Positions 24,475 to 33,139 of a stretch of 37,517 bases of DNA are shown in pieces. The translations under genes and the position numbers were made by a program. The notes under the pieces were generated by a model. That model was not told the origin of the DNA and made no database searches. It worked only from the letters and a program-made list of their open reading frames with translations. The stretch spans positions 1-37,517 of the forward strand of contig CAZKJO010000020.1 in NCBI GenBank assembly GCA_964553105.1, given 5' to 3'. Every line of letters starts with the position of its first letter. Position 1 is the first letter of the stretch. Source of the stretch: Profundicola sp964553105. Lineage in GTDB: Bacteria; Bacteroidota; Bacteroidia; Flavobacteriales; Weeksellaceae.

Positions 24475-24958
24475 TTTATTATTTGTATTGGTTTTAATGT
24501 TCACTTTTTCGTGTAAAAGCGAAACTGAAAGTTCTACGCAAGTTGATAGAAATGAGCCAATCAATATTGAGTTCATTAAACAAGGTGAACTATCTTTAAT
24601 CAACAATGATTCTATTATCAAAAAGCTAGATATTGAGCTAGCAAAAACAGATAATAAGAGAGCTATTGGTTTAATGAATCGTGATTCTTTAGAAGAAAAT
24701 CAGGGAATGTTGTTTGTTTTTCAAGAGGATAACACGAGTGGATTTTATATGAAAGACACTAGAATCTCATTAGATATCATCTACTTAGGCGAAGACAGCA
24801 CGGTGATTTCCATTTCTAAAAACCGCCAACCTTTTGATTTAAAATCTGAAGGAGCGCCTTCACCTTATCGTTATGTATTAGAAGTAAACGGAGGTATGTC
24901 TGATGCTTGGGGCATTAAAGAAGGAGTGACCAAAATCAATTGGACTGAGAATTTGTAA
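24458..24958 (+). CDS. DUF192 lipoprotein
   Basis: The 166-residue lipoprotein has lipobox FTFSC (Cys19), a charged linker, and a DUF192 domain in the C-terminal 110 residues. It shows KTDNKRAIGLMNRDSLEENQGMLFVF, GFYMKDTRISLDIIYL, and EVNGGMSDAWGIKEG, all standard landmarks of the family. DUF192 proteins are small periplasmic beta-proteins of unknown function, sometimes linked to electron transfer or sugar processes. The start overlaps lgt by 17 bases, so it is coupled to lgt. Confidence 0.88.
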   Translation: MKIILNLLFVLVLMFTFSCKSETESSTQVDRNEPINIEFIKQGELSLINNDSIIKKLDIELAKTDNKRAIGLMNRDSLEENQGMLFVFQEDNTSGFYMKDTRISLDIIYLGEDSTVISISKNRQPFDLKSEGAPSPYRYVLEVNGGMSDAWGIKEGVTKINWTENL

Positions 24959-25009
24959 TTTATTCGCTAAAAAGTTTTAGATTTAAATACTAATTAAAAA
25001 TTGAAAAAT

Positions 25010-25420
25010 ATGAAAATGTTAAAAGAATTTAAGGAATTCATTATGACCGGAAACGTTATCGATCTGGCGGTAGCTGTTATCTTAGCAGGTGCTGTTGGTT
25101 TGGTTGTTAACGGTTTTGTTTCAGACATCATGATGCCTGTTGTAGGACATTTTTCTGGTGGGATGGACTTTGCTGATATGAAAACAGTATTAGACCCTGC
25201 AGTAGGTGTTGAAGGTGAAGAAGGATATAAGCCTGAGAATGCTATTTACTATGGTAGATGGATTAACTCAATTATTAATTTGATTACCGTTGGTGCCGTA
25301 TTGTTTATGATTGTAAAAGCTTATAACAAAACTAGAAAGCCAAAAGCTGAGCCAGCTCCAGCAGGACCAACTCAAGAAGAGTTATTAGCGGAAATAAGAG
25401 ATTTATTAGCTAAGAAATAA
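25010..25420 (+). CDS. mscL: Large-conductance mechanosensitive channel
   Basis: The 136-residue inner-membrane protein opens under membrane tension and releases solutes on osmotic downshock. It begins MKMLKEFKEFIMTGNVIDLAVAVILAG, the canonical MscL N-terminus and first span. The periplasmic loop (about residues 44-80) follows, then TM2 (INSIINLITVGAVLFMIVKAY) and a cytoplasmic coiled tail ending EELLAEIRDLLAKK. The length is normal. I chose the ATG at 25010; a TTG three codons upstream and an ATG at 25016 are alternatives. A strong terminator follows. Confidence 0.95.
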   Translation: MKMLKEFKEFIMTGNVIDLAVAVILAGAVGLVVNGFVSDIMMPVVGHFSGGMDFADMKTVLDPAVGVEGEEGYKPENAIYYGRWINSIINLITVGAVLFMIVKAYNKTRKPKAEPAPAGPTQEELLAEIRDLLAKK

Positions 25421-25441
25421 ATTCTTAACATTACAAAATAG

Positions 25442-25475
25442 AAGCCGAATTGAGAAATCAGTTCGGCTTTTTTTT
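25442..25475 (+). terminator. Intrinsic terminator after mscL
   Basis: A 12-base-pair stem (25442-25453 with 25458-25469, one G-U pair) is capped by a GAAA tetraloop and followed by eight Ts. It closes the yidD-lgt-DUF192-mscL region. Confidence 0.9.
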
Positions 25476-25559
25476 ATGGAGATAATTGTTTCGCAAGCTA
25501 GCGTGCTAAATTCATTAAATATGCTTTACTTGTTCAAAGACATAGACGCAAGATTGAAT

Positions 25560-25708
25560 GCAGCCCGGATGGCAGCGGCATTGGACGGTCTACAAGCATC
25601 TACAAAAACCAAGAGAAAAGAGTGGCGTGCTTGCACAAACTCCTTTTCTCGTGAGTTTTTGTATGCTTGTAGGTTGTACAATACAGCGAACAGCCGGAAT
25701 TGCTGCCC
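25560..25708 (+). ncRNA. Structured element resembling a flavobacterial repeated RNA
   Basis: The ends pair as GCAGC (25560-25564) with GCTGC (25702-25706), with CCGG in both flanks. Inside, a long imperfect hairpin has arms 25590-25622 and 25640-25672, about 33 bases each with few mismatches and gaps, extended by ATTG/CAAT (25580-25583 with 25679-25682). The unpaired flanks AGCCCGGATGGCAGCGG and ATACAGCGAACAGCCGG match, from memory, a short pattern seen in intergenic regions of many flavobacteria, possibly the Rfam Flavo-1 motif. Strand is taken from that pattern; the hairpin itself does not fix it. Confidence 0.6.
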
Positions 25709-25892
25709 TATAAGAAAAAAGAAAGAAATGCAGTGAATGTCCTTATAAATACTACAGGGTGTTTTATGCTTTAGCTTTCTTGCCTTTAAAGGCTTTTATA
25801 AGCTATTCTTAGATCTTAAGATTGTAGCCGTTAGAAAGTTTAAAGTAGGTTCTAGGGTTAACAATCTGAAATCAAATAATTGAGTTTTTTAC

Positions 25893-25935
25893 AAAAAAAA
25901 AGCGTCAACTATTTTCGATGAAAATAATTGACGCT
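25893..25935 (-). terminator. Intrinsic terminator of the SprF-like gene
   Basis: A 16-base stem with one mismatch (25901-25916 with 25920-25935, GAT loop) is followed on the minus strand by eight Ts (complement of 25893-25900). It starts 25 bases after the stop. Confidence 0.88.
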
Positions 25936-25960
25936 GTATGATAAAATTTATTGTCGCTTC

Positions 25961-26920
25961 TTAGTAGCCGAAATAGAATGGATTTCCGAAATCAAATCCT
26001 AAGCTGATAAGGTGTCCGTCGCCAGCTTCTTTTGAGATATCGGTTAATCCCATTTTGTATGCATAGCCTAAACGAAGTTTACCAATTTCTAGGTTGATAA
26101 GTGGCGTAAGACTTAAGGTTTGTGTTCCTGTTTCGTCCATGTCTGTTCTATAGTTTACACCTAATCTCACCGCATTGTGTCCCATCGCAAACCTAGATCG
26201 CATCGTGATATCTAATTGTCGCTCTGAGTTGGAGTTAAGATTCATTAAAACCGATGGCTCTAATTGGATTCCATCTGCAATATTCCACTTATACCCTGCT
26301 TGAAAATAATACCAAGTTGGAAGTGGCTCGATAGAGTTCACAATAGGTCTATTGTCACCCAAAGGCATATCTAACACTGAAAATCCTACATAAACGCCAT
26401 TGTACTGAACATTGGCACCTAAGTTAAAGTAAGACAAGAAATAGCTCGTGTCTTGTAAATAAGGATCTTCTGGGTGCTGAGCATTCCACTTTGTTCTGTC
26501 AAAAACCTGAGAGATTCCGTTGTAAGAAAGACCGAATGAGAATTGATTTTCATCTTGGTCATCATAATAGCTGAATCCATCTCCAATAGGAATATGATAA
26601 GCTGCCGAAACATTAACTCCTCTAAGACTGGTCGCACCGTTTCTATCATTGAAAGCATGAAAACCTGCTGCTAATCGATTAGATACACGTCCATGCGCAC
26701 TCAATGTTTGAGTAGATGGTGCATCTTCTAATCCTGCCCATTGAGAATAATGTGTTCCTCGAACTTTCAATATCTCTGCGTTGGATCCAGCAAATGATGG
26801 ATTTATTAAATAATTGTCGGCCACCAAATAATGCTCGTAGAATGGTAAGCCTTCCTGTGCATTAATCTGTTGTACAAACAACAAGCAAAAGGTGGCGAAT
26901 AATATATTTTTAACTCTCAT
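25961..26920 (-). CDS. PorP/SprF-family type IX secretion membrane protein
   Basis: The 319-residue outer-membrane beta-barrel has a signal peptide (about residues 1-21, ending INAQ) and the PorP/SprF landmark YLINPSFAGSNAEILKVRGTHYSQWAGLEDAP. Segments such as AAGFHAFNDRNG and SVLDMPLGDNRP follow, with C-terminal ending NPFYFGY. In Flavobacterium SprF is needed for secretion of the SprB adhesin, which is encoded beside it; here the partner is the large adhesin 116 bases upstream. I chose the ATG at 26920 over a TTG two codons earlier. A TATATTTG -7 box lies at 26954-26961, so it may also have its own transcript. Confidence 0.9.
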   Translation of the reverse strand: MRVKNILFATFCLLFVQQINAQEGLPFYEHYLVADNYLINPSFAGSNAEILKVRGTHYSQWAGLEDAPSTQTLSAHGRVSNRLAAGFHAFNDRNGATSLRGVNVSAAYHIPIGDGFSYYDDQDENQFSFGLSYNGISQVFDRTKWNAQHPEDPYLQDTSYFLSYFNLGANVQYNGVYVGFSVLDMPLGDNRPIVNSIEPLPTWYYFQAGYKWNIADGIQLEPSVLMNLNSNSERQLDITMRSRFAMGHNAVRLGVNYRTDMDETGTQTLSLTPLINLEIGKLRLGYAYKMGLTDISKEAGDGHLISLGFDFGNPFYFGY

Positions 26921-26953
26921 TATCAATTTCTCATGTTCTTTTCAGATTCTACA

Positions 26954-26961
26954 AATATAGT
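26954..26961 (-). promoter_or_regulatory. -7 box before the SprF-like gene
   Basis: The minus strand reads TATATTTG, an exact TAnnTTTG match, 34 bases before the ATG at 26920. No TTG at normal spacing was found upstream. Confidence 0.5.
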
Positions 26962-27035
26962 TTTCTTGCTGAAATTGCCCATATCTTTGTTATTCAAAAA
27001 CACTTTCATAACGTAATTATTTATAAAAGATTGTT

Positions 27036-30000
27036 TTATCTATTCTTAACCGTGATATGACCCGTTGTATTTCTACCGTCGGCAAGCTCTAGCAAATACC
27101 AGTAATCTCCTGATGGTAATGTTCTACCATGTGATTTTCCATCCCATCTAAAGCTAGTTTTTTCATTCGAAGATTCTTCTTGGAATAAAAGTTTGCCATA
27201 ACGATTGTAAACCGAGAAAGTAGATTTCTGCACATTCCCTGCTTCGTCCCTAAAGGCATCCATGAATGGAACAATGAAATAATCATTCAGTCCATCATCG
27301 TTTGGTGTAATCACATTCGCAACATTTAATACTAGGGTTGACATTCCAACACCATCACAACCTGCTACTACAGACCTCACCATGACATCGTACATACCTG
27401 GCGCTAAGTTGTCGAATGTTGGGCTTTGTTGCCAATCTATACCATTGATAGAGTATTCAAATGGTCCGTCACCAGATGCTACTACTGTAATACTATTATT
27501 GGTTGTATTTAAGCTTGTAATAACTGGCACAGCAATCGACTCAAAATCAACTGTTGCTTCGTTTGAACAAGTTGTATTTGGGTCTGTTACGGTTAAGGTA
27601 ATAGTTTGATCACCTGCTTCACCATCAAGTTGAACGGTTTCACCATTTCCTAAAACATTTCCTAATCTATCTTTCCATTCATAGGTTAATTCTGGGTTGA
27701 ATCCTTGCGCCGAAATTACTAGAGAATCCGTTGCACAAAACGCAGTGGTTGGTGCTAAGATTTCTGCTAATGGAATTGGGCTAATTACCACATCGAATTG
27801 CGTGATAGATGGACATTTGCCGTCAGCAACAACTCGAACATAAACCGTACCTGCTGCTAATTGAGCATTATCTGGATTGATTGGGTTTCTATCATTTTGA
27901 GCATCTGCTTCACTTGTGTGATAAGATACCCAATGGTTTGTGTTCTCGTTGGTCACTAAATCAGTCATTGAGGTTAAATCAAAAGTACCTGTTCCAAATC
28001 CATCATCACATGCTTCTAAAGGTTCAATATTAGTATTTACTTGTGTTTGCTCTCCAGGTGTTAAAATTACAGATGTATAATTAACACATGCATTTGCTGT
28101 CCCTGTCTCCTCTACCCTAACAAATACTTCAAAAGGCAATGTTGTGATATTGTTTGCATCTACTTGAGTAAATACATCATTATCATTTTCAGCACCTGCC
28201 TGTGAATTGTGATATGAAATAGATAATCCTGCTGTTGAATTCACAACAATATCATCCAAATCTCCTAAAGTAAATGCATACCCACCATCAAACTCAGGAT
28301 CACAAACTTGGAATTCTAAGTTTGTATTTACTGCTGGCAAATCCTTAAGCTCTAATTGCAATTCTGTAATCGAATTACAGTTCTGATCATTAGAAACTAA
28401 TACATAAATTGTAGTAGAACCCGAATCAAAGCTTGTTGGATTGGCTATGTTATTTGTATTGGCATCTATAGCATCTTGCTCAGTTAAATAATAAGCAAAG
28501 TTGAATCCAGCAGCATTTGCTAAGATATCATCATTAGCTAGAGTTAAATCCCATGTTTCTGTATTATCTTCGTCGATATCACACAATTCAAGCGTTGCTG
28601 GCGTTAAGGTTAATCCTTCATCAACAATCACATCAAATTGAGTTAACGCAAAACAACCTTCGGCATTTTCAACTCTCACATAAACTGTAGTTGTTCCTGT
28701 GTTAAAGCTGTGATCTGTTGGGTTATTAATGAATGGCGTACCATTTCCAGCATTTGCTTCTGTTGTATGATAAGTCACTGTTAAGGTTGTATCCCCACCA
28801 GTGATTACATCTTCGTGGATTGTAATATCAATAGATTCTGATCCATCATCAAATAAGTCACACACCTGAATATTCTCTGGCATGTTGGCTACCGGTTGAT
28901 CGTTGTGGTTAAGTGTTAACTCAGCAACGGCAAAACATCCGTTAGCCTCTTCTAATCTTACATAAATAACTTCCCCATCAACTGTACTTGTATACTGCGT
29001 TGGGTCGGCAACCTGATCGGCTGTATCGTTATTTTCAGCTCCCGTTAGGCTTGTAAAATATGATAAGCTAATTCCAGTTTGTCCATTCAATAAATCAGCA
29101 TCGGCATCCGTCAAGTTAAAGACATAGTTTCCATCAACATCAGCACAAATAGCTAAATTCGCTGGCGTAATTTCAGGACCTGCATTTAAAACCAATTCGA
29201 TAGTTGTCATTTCCTCACAACCATCAGCTGTGCTAACTACCACCCAAATTGTAGTTGGGCCAGATTCAAATGCAGTAGCATTGGCAATTGCATTATTTCC
29301 GCCGATAGCATCTTGCTCGGTCGGATAATGTGTAAATGTAAAGCTTGCTGAGTTTGGAATAATATCATCACTTACCTGCGTAAGATCGAAAATCTCTATT
29401 CCATCATCTCCAACATCACATAAAGTAATTGTTGCTGGCGTAAGCTCTAATCCCTCTAATAATGCAACTGGCATAGTCAACACCTTATAACATCCATTTC
29501 CATCTAAAATTACAATGTAAATCTCTGTTGTATCTGGTGTTAGGCTATAAGCAGTTGGATCGGCAATAGCATTATCTGTATCATTTTGGCTAGCGTCGTC
29601 ATAATTTTCATAATAAACAAAAGTTACATCTGGCGCACCACCTAATATATCCTCTTCGCTACCTGTTAAATCAACCACCTCAACACCTAATTCCTCTGTA
29701 TCACAGAACTGAATTGGGTTATCGAAAACATAGGCCGTTGGTCCATCGTTCACTTCAAGCGTAAGCTCAGCGATTCCATAACAACCTTCTTCGGTTTCAA
29801 TTCTCACCCAAAGGGTAGTAGTAGTGTTAATAGCATAATCTGTAAGATTGGTTCCTGTTAAGAACTGATCGTTTCCATCTTCTGCGTCTGTTTGATTCTC
29901 ATAATAGTAAATATCATAAAACTGCCCAGCCAAGAAATGTTCATTAAAGGTGTTTAAATTATAAACTACCTCCGTAGCATCTGGAGCTATACATTGTGTT

Positions 30001-32030
30001 TCAACCAAGTCTTCTGGCTCTAAATCTGCCAAGAAATCTAATGTTAAATCAAACACAGAGTGACAACCATTGGCCTCGTCTTCTACTCTAACATAAATTG
30101 TTCTTGAGCCTGAAGTATACGTCTCTGGGCTCTCAATCAGAGCAGCTTCTACTCCCATATCTGCAGCTCTTCGGTTGGTATAATATCCTTGAATCACCCA
30201 ATCTGGCTGTCCGTTTGTCACTAAGTTAGTGTAAGATGGTAAGTTCCAAATGGTTTCACCCGATCCATCTACATCACATACTTCAACAACAATATCCTCA
30301 ACTTCTGGAGAGTCATAATCAAAAGTAATATCAATTCTATCTGATACAACTACTGGATCTTGACCACAAATTTCATAAGTTACAACAACTGTATAGAATG
30401 TATCTTCAGTTGGATAAATATCTAAGTATCTAGTTTGTCCTACTAAAACATCATTTTCATCAAACCATTGAATCGTAACTGGCATTTCGTCTCCATCCGG
30501 AATAAATCTCCAAGCTTCTTCTTGCGCTGACCAGTTTCCAGTATTTCTACCTGGCGCTACCGCAAATTGTCCTTGATTTGCACCTTGAAGACCTATTAGT
30601 GAATTTCCATCATTCCATGTACATGAAGGCTTGTTGTGAATATAAACATCTATATAGTTAGAGCCTTCCCATAAAACGATTTGCTGTGTAGTTCGTTCTC
30701 CTGCTTGACAAGAGCTTCCAAATAATGGAATATTATTATAGTTTACAACAAACATTCTACAAGGATACTCACCTTGGAATCCATAAGAGAACTGTGCACC
30801 ATTTCTTGGTAAAGTTCCATTTAAAGCTGGAGTAATATAAATATCATGATAAGCACCATTAATGGTGTTTAACATATGTGTAGTATTCGTTGGTAAAGTT
30901 TCATCGAAACTCCATTGATCATATTGGGTAGCATAACTTAAATCAAAATTAATTCTACCATTCGCTCCTACAACTAAAGCGTCTCGCTCCTGACCGAAGA
31001 AACAGAATCTATATCCCGGAATTTCACCTTGCGCATCTGGAAAGTTCACCACAGGACCATATCTGTCGTCTGAAGTAATATCCACTCCAGCACCATCTGT
31101 TACTGGATAAGGCGGTTGGAAAGGTATAGATTGAACAACATAGGATGTAGTTTCTTTCATTGGCGCATAATCCGCACGTAATCTCATTCTACCACCTTCT
31201 TCTAGAGGATAGTTACAATTAACGATTACATCACTCGAATTTTCGATAAAATCCACGCCAGTTACAGAAGGACAAGGAACATTATTATCAAAAATAACTC
31301 TAACTAAAAATGTATAAGATTTCGTACAGTCTGGATTCCCTGAGCCATCTGTTACAGTAAAAGTAACGGTATAGGTTCCCGCATCTGTATAGGTATGTGA
31401 TGCATCAGTTCCTGTGGCCGTTGTTCCATCTCCAAAATCCCAAGCATATGTAGCTCCTGTAGCATCTTGTGAGAACTCTGCACTTCCTGCAAAGGTCACC
31501 GTTTCTCCTTCCAATACAGTTACACCACCACTCTCGTCCATTTCTGGAATTGTGGTAACATTGGGTGTAATAGCCTGACAAGGCACAGCACAACTAATTT
31601 GCGCTGACCATCCTGGACCAGGACCTACCGCATCTGAAATAAATTCGACTGTTAAACAACCACTAGGGTTGATAGATAAGTCCGAAGCACGGATTCCGTT
31701 TTCCTCACCTGGGCGCATACCACCGATGTAAGTCCCAATAAGAGGTGCTGTTGTATCATCCCCATCGTAGATATTCATAAAATCTGCTCCCGAACGGGTC
31801 ATGGCCAAAATATCATCGAAAGTAAGAATCGTGGCATTATTTGGCTCAGTAGTTCTATCAGGGCAAATGGTGAAAACTAAGTTTTCATTATTTTGGAACG
31901 GGTTCGCCGGTCCGCCTGAATCATAGAATGTCCCCGAACAGGTTGTAACACTTCCATTTTCCATCCAATATTCTTGGGCGTTTATGAAAGTAAATAATAT
32001 GATGAAGGGTAAAAGTAAAAGTCGTTTCAT
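27036..32030 (-). CDS. Large multi-domain adhesin with type IX C-terminal domain
   Basis: The 1664-residue secreted protein begins with a signal peptide (residues 1-18, ending INAQ). A CUB domain (about 20-150) and a PKD domain (about 160-250, with YAWDFGDGTTATG and HTYTDAGTYTVTFTV) follow. A Cys-poor region to about 580 comes next, then nine tandem divergent repeats of about 95 residues (580-1417). Each repeat opens with a (V/L)CD.(D/E)-type motif and DLT, and ends (T)TIYVRVE...GCF.(V/I)TE. Two more beta-sandwich segments lead to the gliding-motility-associated type B C-terminal domain (about 1573-1664, from VITPNDDGLNDYF). That domain directs type IX secretion and cell-surface attachment. 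The SprF-like gene downstream supports a surface adhesin or gliding role; the ligand is unknown. Confidence 0.93.
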   Translation of the reverse strand: MKRLLLLPFIILFTFINAQEYWMENGSVTTCSGTFYDSGGPANPFQNNENLVFTICPDRTTEPNNATILTFDDILAMTRSGADFMNIYDGDDTTAPLIGTYIGGMRPGEENGIRASDLSINPSGCLTVEFISDAVGPGPGWSAQISCAVPCQAITPNVTTIPEMDESGGVTVLEGETVTFAGSAEFSQDATGATYAWDFGDGTTATGTDASHTYTDAGTYTVTFTVTDGSGNPDCTKSYTFLVRVIFDNNVPCPSVTGVDFIENSSDVIVNCNYPLEEGGRMRLRADYAPMKETTSYVVQSIPFQPPYPVTDGAGVDITSDDRYGPVVNFPDAQGEIPGYRFCFFGQERDALVVGANGRINFDLSYATQYDQWSFDETLPTNTTHMLNTINGAYHDIYITPALNGTLPRNGAQFSYGFQGEYPCRMFVVNYNNIPLFGSSCQAGERTTQQIVLWEGSNYIDVYIHNKPSCTWNDGNSLIGLQGANQGQFAVAPGRNTGNWSAQEEAWRFIPDGDEMPVTIQWFDENDVLVGQTRYLDIYPTEDTFYTVVVTYEICGQDPVVVSDRIDITFDYDSPEVEDIVVEVCDVDGSGETIWNLPSYTNLVTNGQPDWVIQGYYTNRRAADMGVEAALIESPETYTSGSRTIYVRVEDEANGCHSVFDLTLDFLADLEPEDLVETQCIAPDATEVVYNLNTFNEHFLAGQFYDIYYYENQTDAEDGNDQFLTGTNLTDYAINTTTTLWVRIETEEGCYGIAELTLEVNDGPTAYVFDNPIQFCDTEELGVEVVDLTGSEEDILGGAPDVTFVYYENYDDASQNDTDNAIADPTAYSLTPDTTEIYIVILDGNGCYKVLTMPVALLEGLELTPATITLCDVGDDGIEIFDLTQVSDDIIPNSASFTFTHYPTEQDAIGGNNAIANATAFESGPTTIWVVVSTADGCEEMTTIELVLNAGPEITPANLAICADVDGNYVFNLTDADADLLNGQTGISLSYFTSLTGAENNDTADQVADPTQYTSTVDGEVIYVRLEEANGCFAVAELTLNHNDQPVANMPENIQVCDLFDDGSESIDITIHEDVITGGDTTLTVTYHTTEANAGNGTPFINNPTDHSFNTGTTTVYVRVENAEGCFALTQFDVIVDEGLTLTPATLELCDIDEDNTETWDLTLANDDILANAAGFNFAYYLTEQDAIDANTNNIANPTSFDSGSTTIYVLVSNDQNCNSITELQLELKDLPAVNTNLEFQVCDPEFDGGYAFTLGDLDDIVVNSTAGLSISYHNSQAGAENDNDVFTQVDANNITTLPFEVFVRVEETGTANACVNYTSVILTPGEQTQVNTNIEPLEACDDGFGTGTFDLTSMTDLVTNENTNHWVSYHTSEADAQNDRNPINPDNAQLAAGTVYVRVVADGKCPSITQFDVVISPIPLAEILAPTTAFCATDSLVISAQGFNPELTYEWKDRLGNVLGNGETVQLDGEAGDQTITLTVTDPNTTCSNEATVDFESIAVPVITSLNTTNNSITVVASGDGPFEYSINGIDWQQSPTFDNLAPGMYDVMVRSVVAGCDGVGMSTLVLNVANVITPNDDGLNDYFIVPFMDAFRDEAGNVQKSTFSVYNRYGKLLFQEESSNEKTSFRWDGKSHGRTLPSGDYWYLLELADGRNTTGHITVKNR

Positions 32031-32038
32031 TATAATAT

Positions 32039-32494
32039 TTATTTTCGCTGTTTTTTAGCTTGAGGTAAAATCGTTATGTAATGATTTCCCAATTTATATG
32101 TCTCTTTCTTCTCTGGATAAAAGTTTATCGCATATTTTAAAATATTAAAAGACTGCGGAGAGTATTGCATATCATGTGTAAGATTGGGGTTATACACATT
32201 ATACAATTCTACCGTAGACAAGTCTTTAGCATTTCTTAAAACTTTAGAACCTTGAGCCTTTTCATAGGGGATATGCTCTACTTCAACTCGATTCCTAACT
32301 AAATCCTTGAGGTTTCTAAACAAAGACGGTCTTTCATTGACATAGGTTGCGTTGGGACCATAAACTTGTTCAAATTTAATTTTTTCCTTTGCATTTAAAG
32401 GTGCTTTTACATTGTCAGGAAAATGTACATGCGTCTGCTGCGCACTAAGCATTCCTGTAACAATGAAAAAGGTTGCGAGTAAAAATCGTTTCAT
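32039..32494 (-). CDS. Small secreted protein upstream of the adhesin
   Basis: The 151-residue protein has a signal peptide (residues 1-19, ending LSAQ) and a mature part rich in Asn, Tyr and Lys with no Cys. I do not recognise a family. Segments include KIKFEQVYGPNATYVNERPSL, DLSTVELYNVYNP and SPQSFNILKYAINFYP. It lies 8 bases before the adhesin gene, in the same transcript, and a TATATTTG box at 32517-32524 precedes it. The order small protein, adhesin, SprF suggests it helps secretion, folding or anchoring of the adhesin. Confidence 0.75.
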   Translation of the reverse strand: MKRFLLATFFIVTGMLSAQQTHVHFPDNVKAPLNAKEKIKFEQVYGPNATYVNERPSLFRNLKDLVRNRVEVEHIPYEKAQGSKVLRNAKDLSTVELYNVYNPNLTHDMQYSPQSFNILKYAINFYPEKKETYKLGNHYITILPQAKKQRK

Positions 32495-32516
32495 TATATA
32501 CTTTTAGTGTAGTTAA

Positions 32517-32524
32517 CAAATATA
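32517..32524 (-). promoter_or_regulatory. -7 box of the adhesin operon
   Basis: The minus strand reads TATATTTG, an exact TAnnTTTG match, 22 bases before the ATG of the 151-residue gene. No clear -33 element is seen. Confidence 0.5.
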
Positions 32525-32684
32525 AACATCCTACCTTAAATAAATAAAATATTTGCGCTTTTATTGTGTGGTTAATGTTAATTAGGCTAGTTTTTTAACA
32601 AAGCCTCTATTTAAATTTCAACTTTAACATTAAACCTTTCCAAATTTGAACTGTCCAATACACGAATCACTAAAAAACAATAAA

Positions 32685-33065
32685 ATGAAAAAGTCCTTAA
32701 TACTATTAGTTCTTGTATTATTTACACTAGGTGGAATAATGAATGCACAGCATCGTGATGGAGATCACAAAAAAGAAAAAGGTGAGATGCTTGAAAAAAT
32801 GAAAGAAAAATTAGGTTTATCAGACCAACAAGTATCCAAAATAAAGGCGATTGATGCCAAATACCAATCTCAAGAAGACGCTTTAAAAGCTAAAGCTAAA
32901 ACCTTAAGAGATGAACATAAAGAACTTAGAGCCAAAAAAAGAGAAGAAATTGATCAAATTTTGACAGCAGAACAGAAAGAAAAAGTGAAGAGCATGAAGA
33001 AAAATAGAAATAAACGCGACATGCATCAACATAGAAATAAGATTCCTGAAGGAGTAAAAAGATAA
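32685..33065 (+). CDS. Spy/CpxP-like periplasmic helical protein
   Basis: The 126-residue protein has a signal peptide (residues 1-21, ending MNAQ) and a His/Lys-rich helical mature part. The sequence MKEKLGLSDQQVSKIKAIDAKYQSQ and later IDQILTAEQKEKVKSMKKN follow the Spy/CpxP and DUF4890 pattern, with two LSxxQ/LTxxQ helices. Such proteins act as periplasmic chaperones or metal-stress proteins in enterobacteria; in Bacteroidota the role is less known. I chose the ATG at 32685, thirteen codons inside the longest frame, because the signal peptide begins there. The HRDGDHKKEKG segment could bind metal. Confidence 0.8.
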   Translation: MKKSLILLVLVLFTLGGIMNAQHRDGDHKKEKGEMLEKMKEKLGLSDQQVSKIKAIDAKYQSQEDALKAKAKTLRDEHKELRAKKREEIDQILTAEQKEKVKSMKKNRNKRDMHQHRNKIPEGVKR

Positions 33066-33090
33066 TTATTTTTGTTTTCAATTTAAATAA

Positions 33091-33117
33091 AAGAGTCCGC
33101 TAAAATAGCGGACTCTT
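33091..33117. terminator. Bidirectional terminator between Spy-like gene and proS
   Basis: A perfect 12-base-pair stem pairs AAGAGTCCGCTA (33091-33102) with TAGCGGACTCTT (33106-33117) around AAA. It lies between two convergent genes. The minus-strand side is followed by TTTTATTT, so termination of proS is the stronger reading. Confidence 0.85.
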
Positions 33118-33139
33118 CGTTTCTTACTAAAAAAATTAC

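Larger units (their letters stand above)
25476..25960. other. 485-base non-coding region with structured elements
   Basis: No convincing gene is present. An open frame of 86 codons at 25476-25736 lies over a large hairpin element (25560-25708) and has no family resemblance, so I treat it as spurious. Beyond it there is a short palindrome GCCTTTAAAGGC (25782-25793) followed by TTTT, a 7-base inverted repeat (AGATTGT 25819-25825, ACAATCT 25861-25867), and then the SprF-gene terminator (25893-25935). Confidence 0.65.

Noticed and set aside
25476..25736. An 86-codon open frame downstream of mscL
   Set aside because: It begins in the mscL terminator T run region and spans a large hairpin element. 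The translation has no signal peptide or family pattern, and the structure explains the sequence better.
28000..30300. DNA-level tandem repeats or a CRISPR-like array within the adhesin gene
   Set aside because: The repeats are at protein level (about 95 residues) and diverged at DNA level. There are no short identical repeats with unique spacers.
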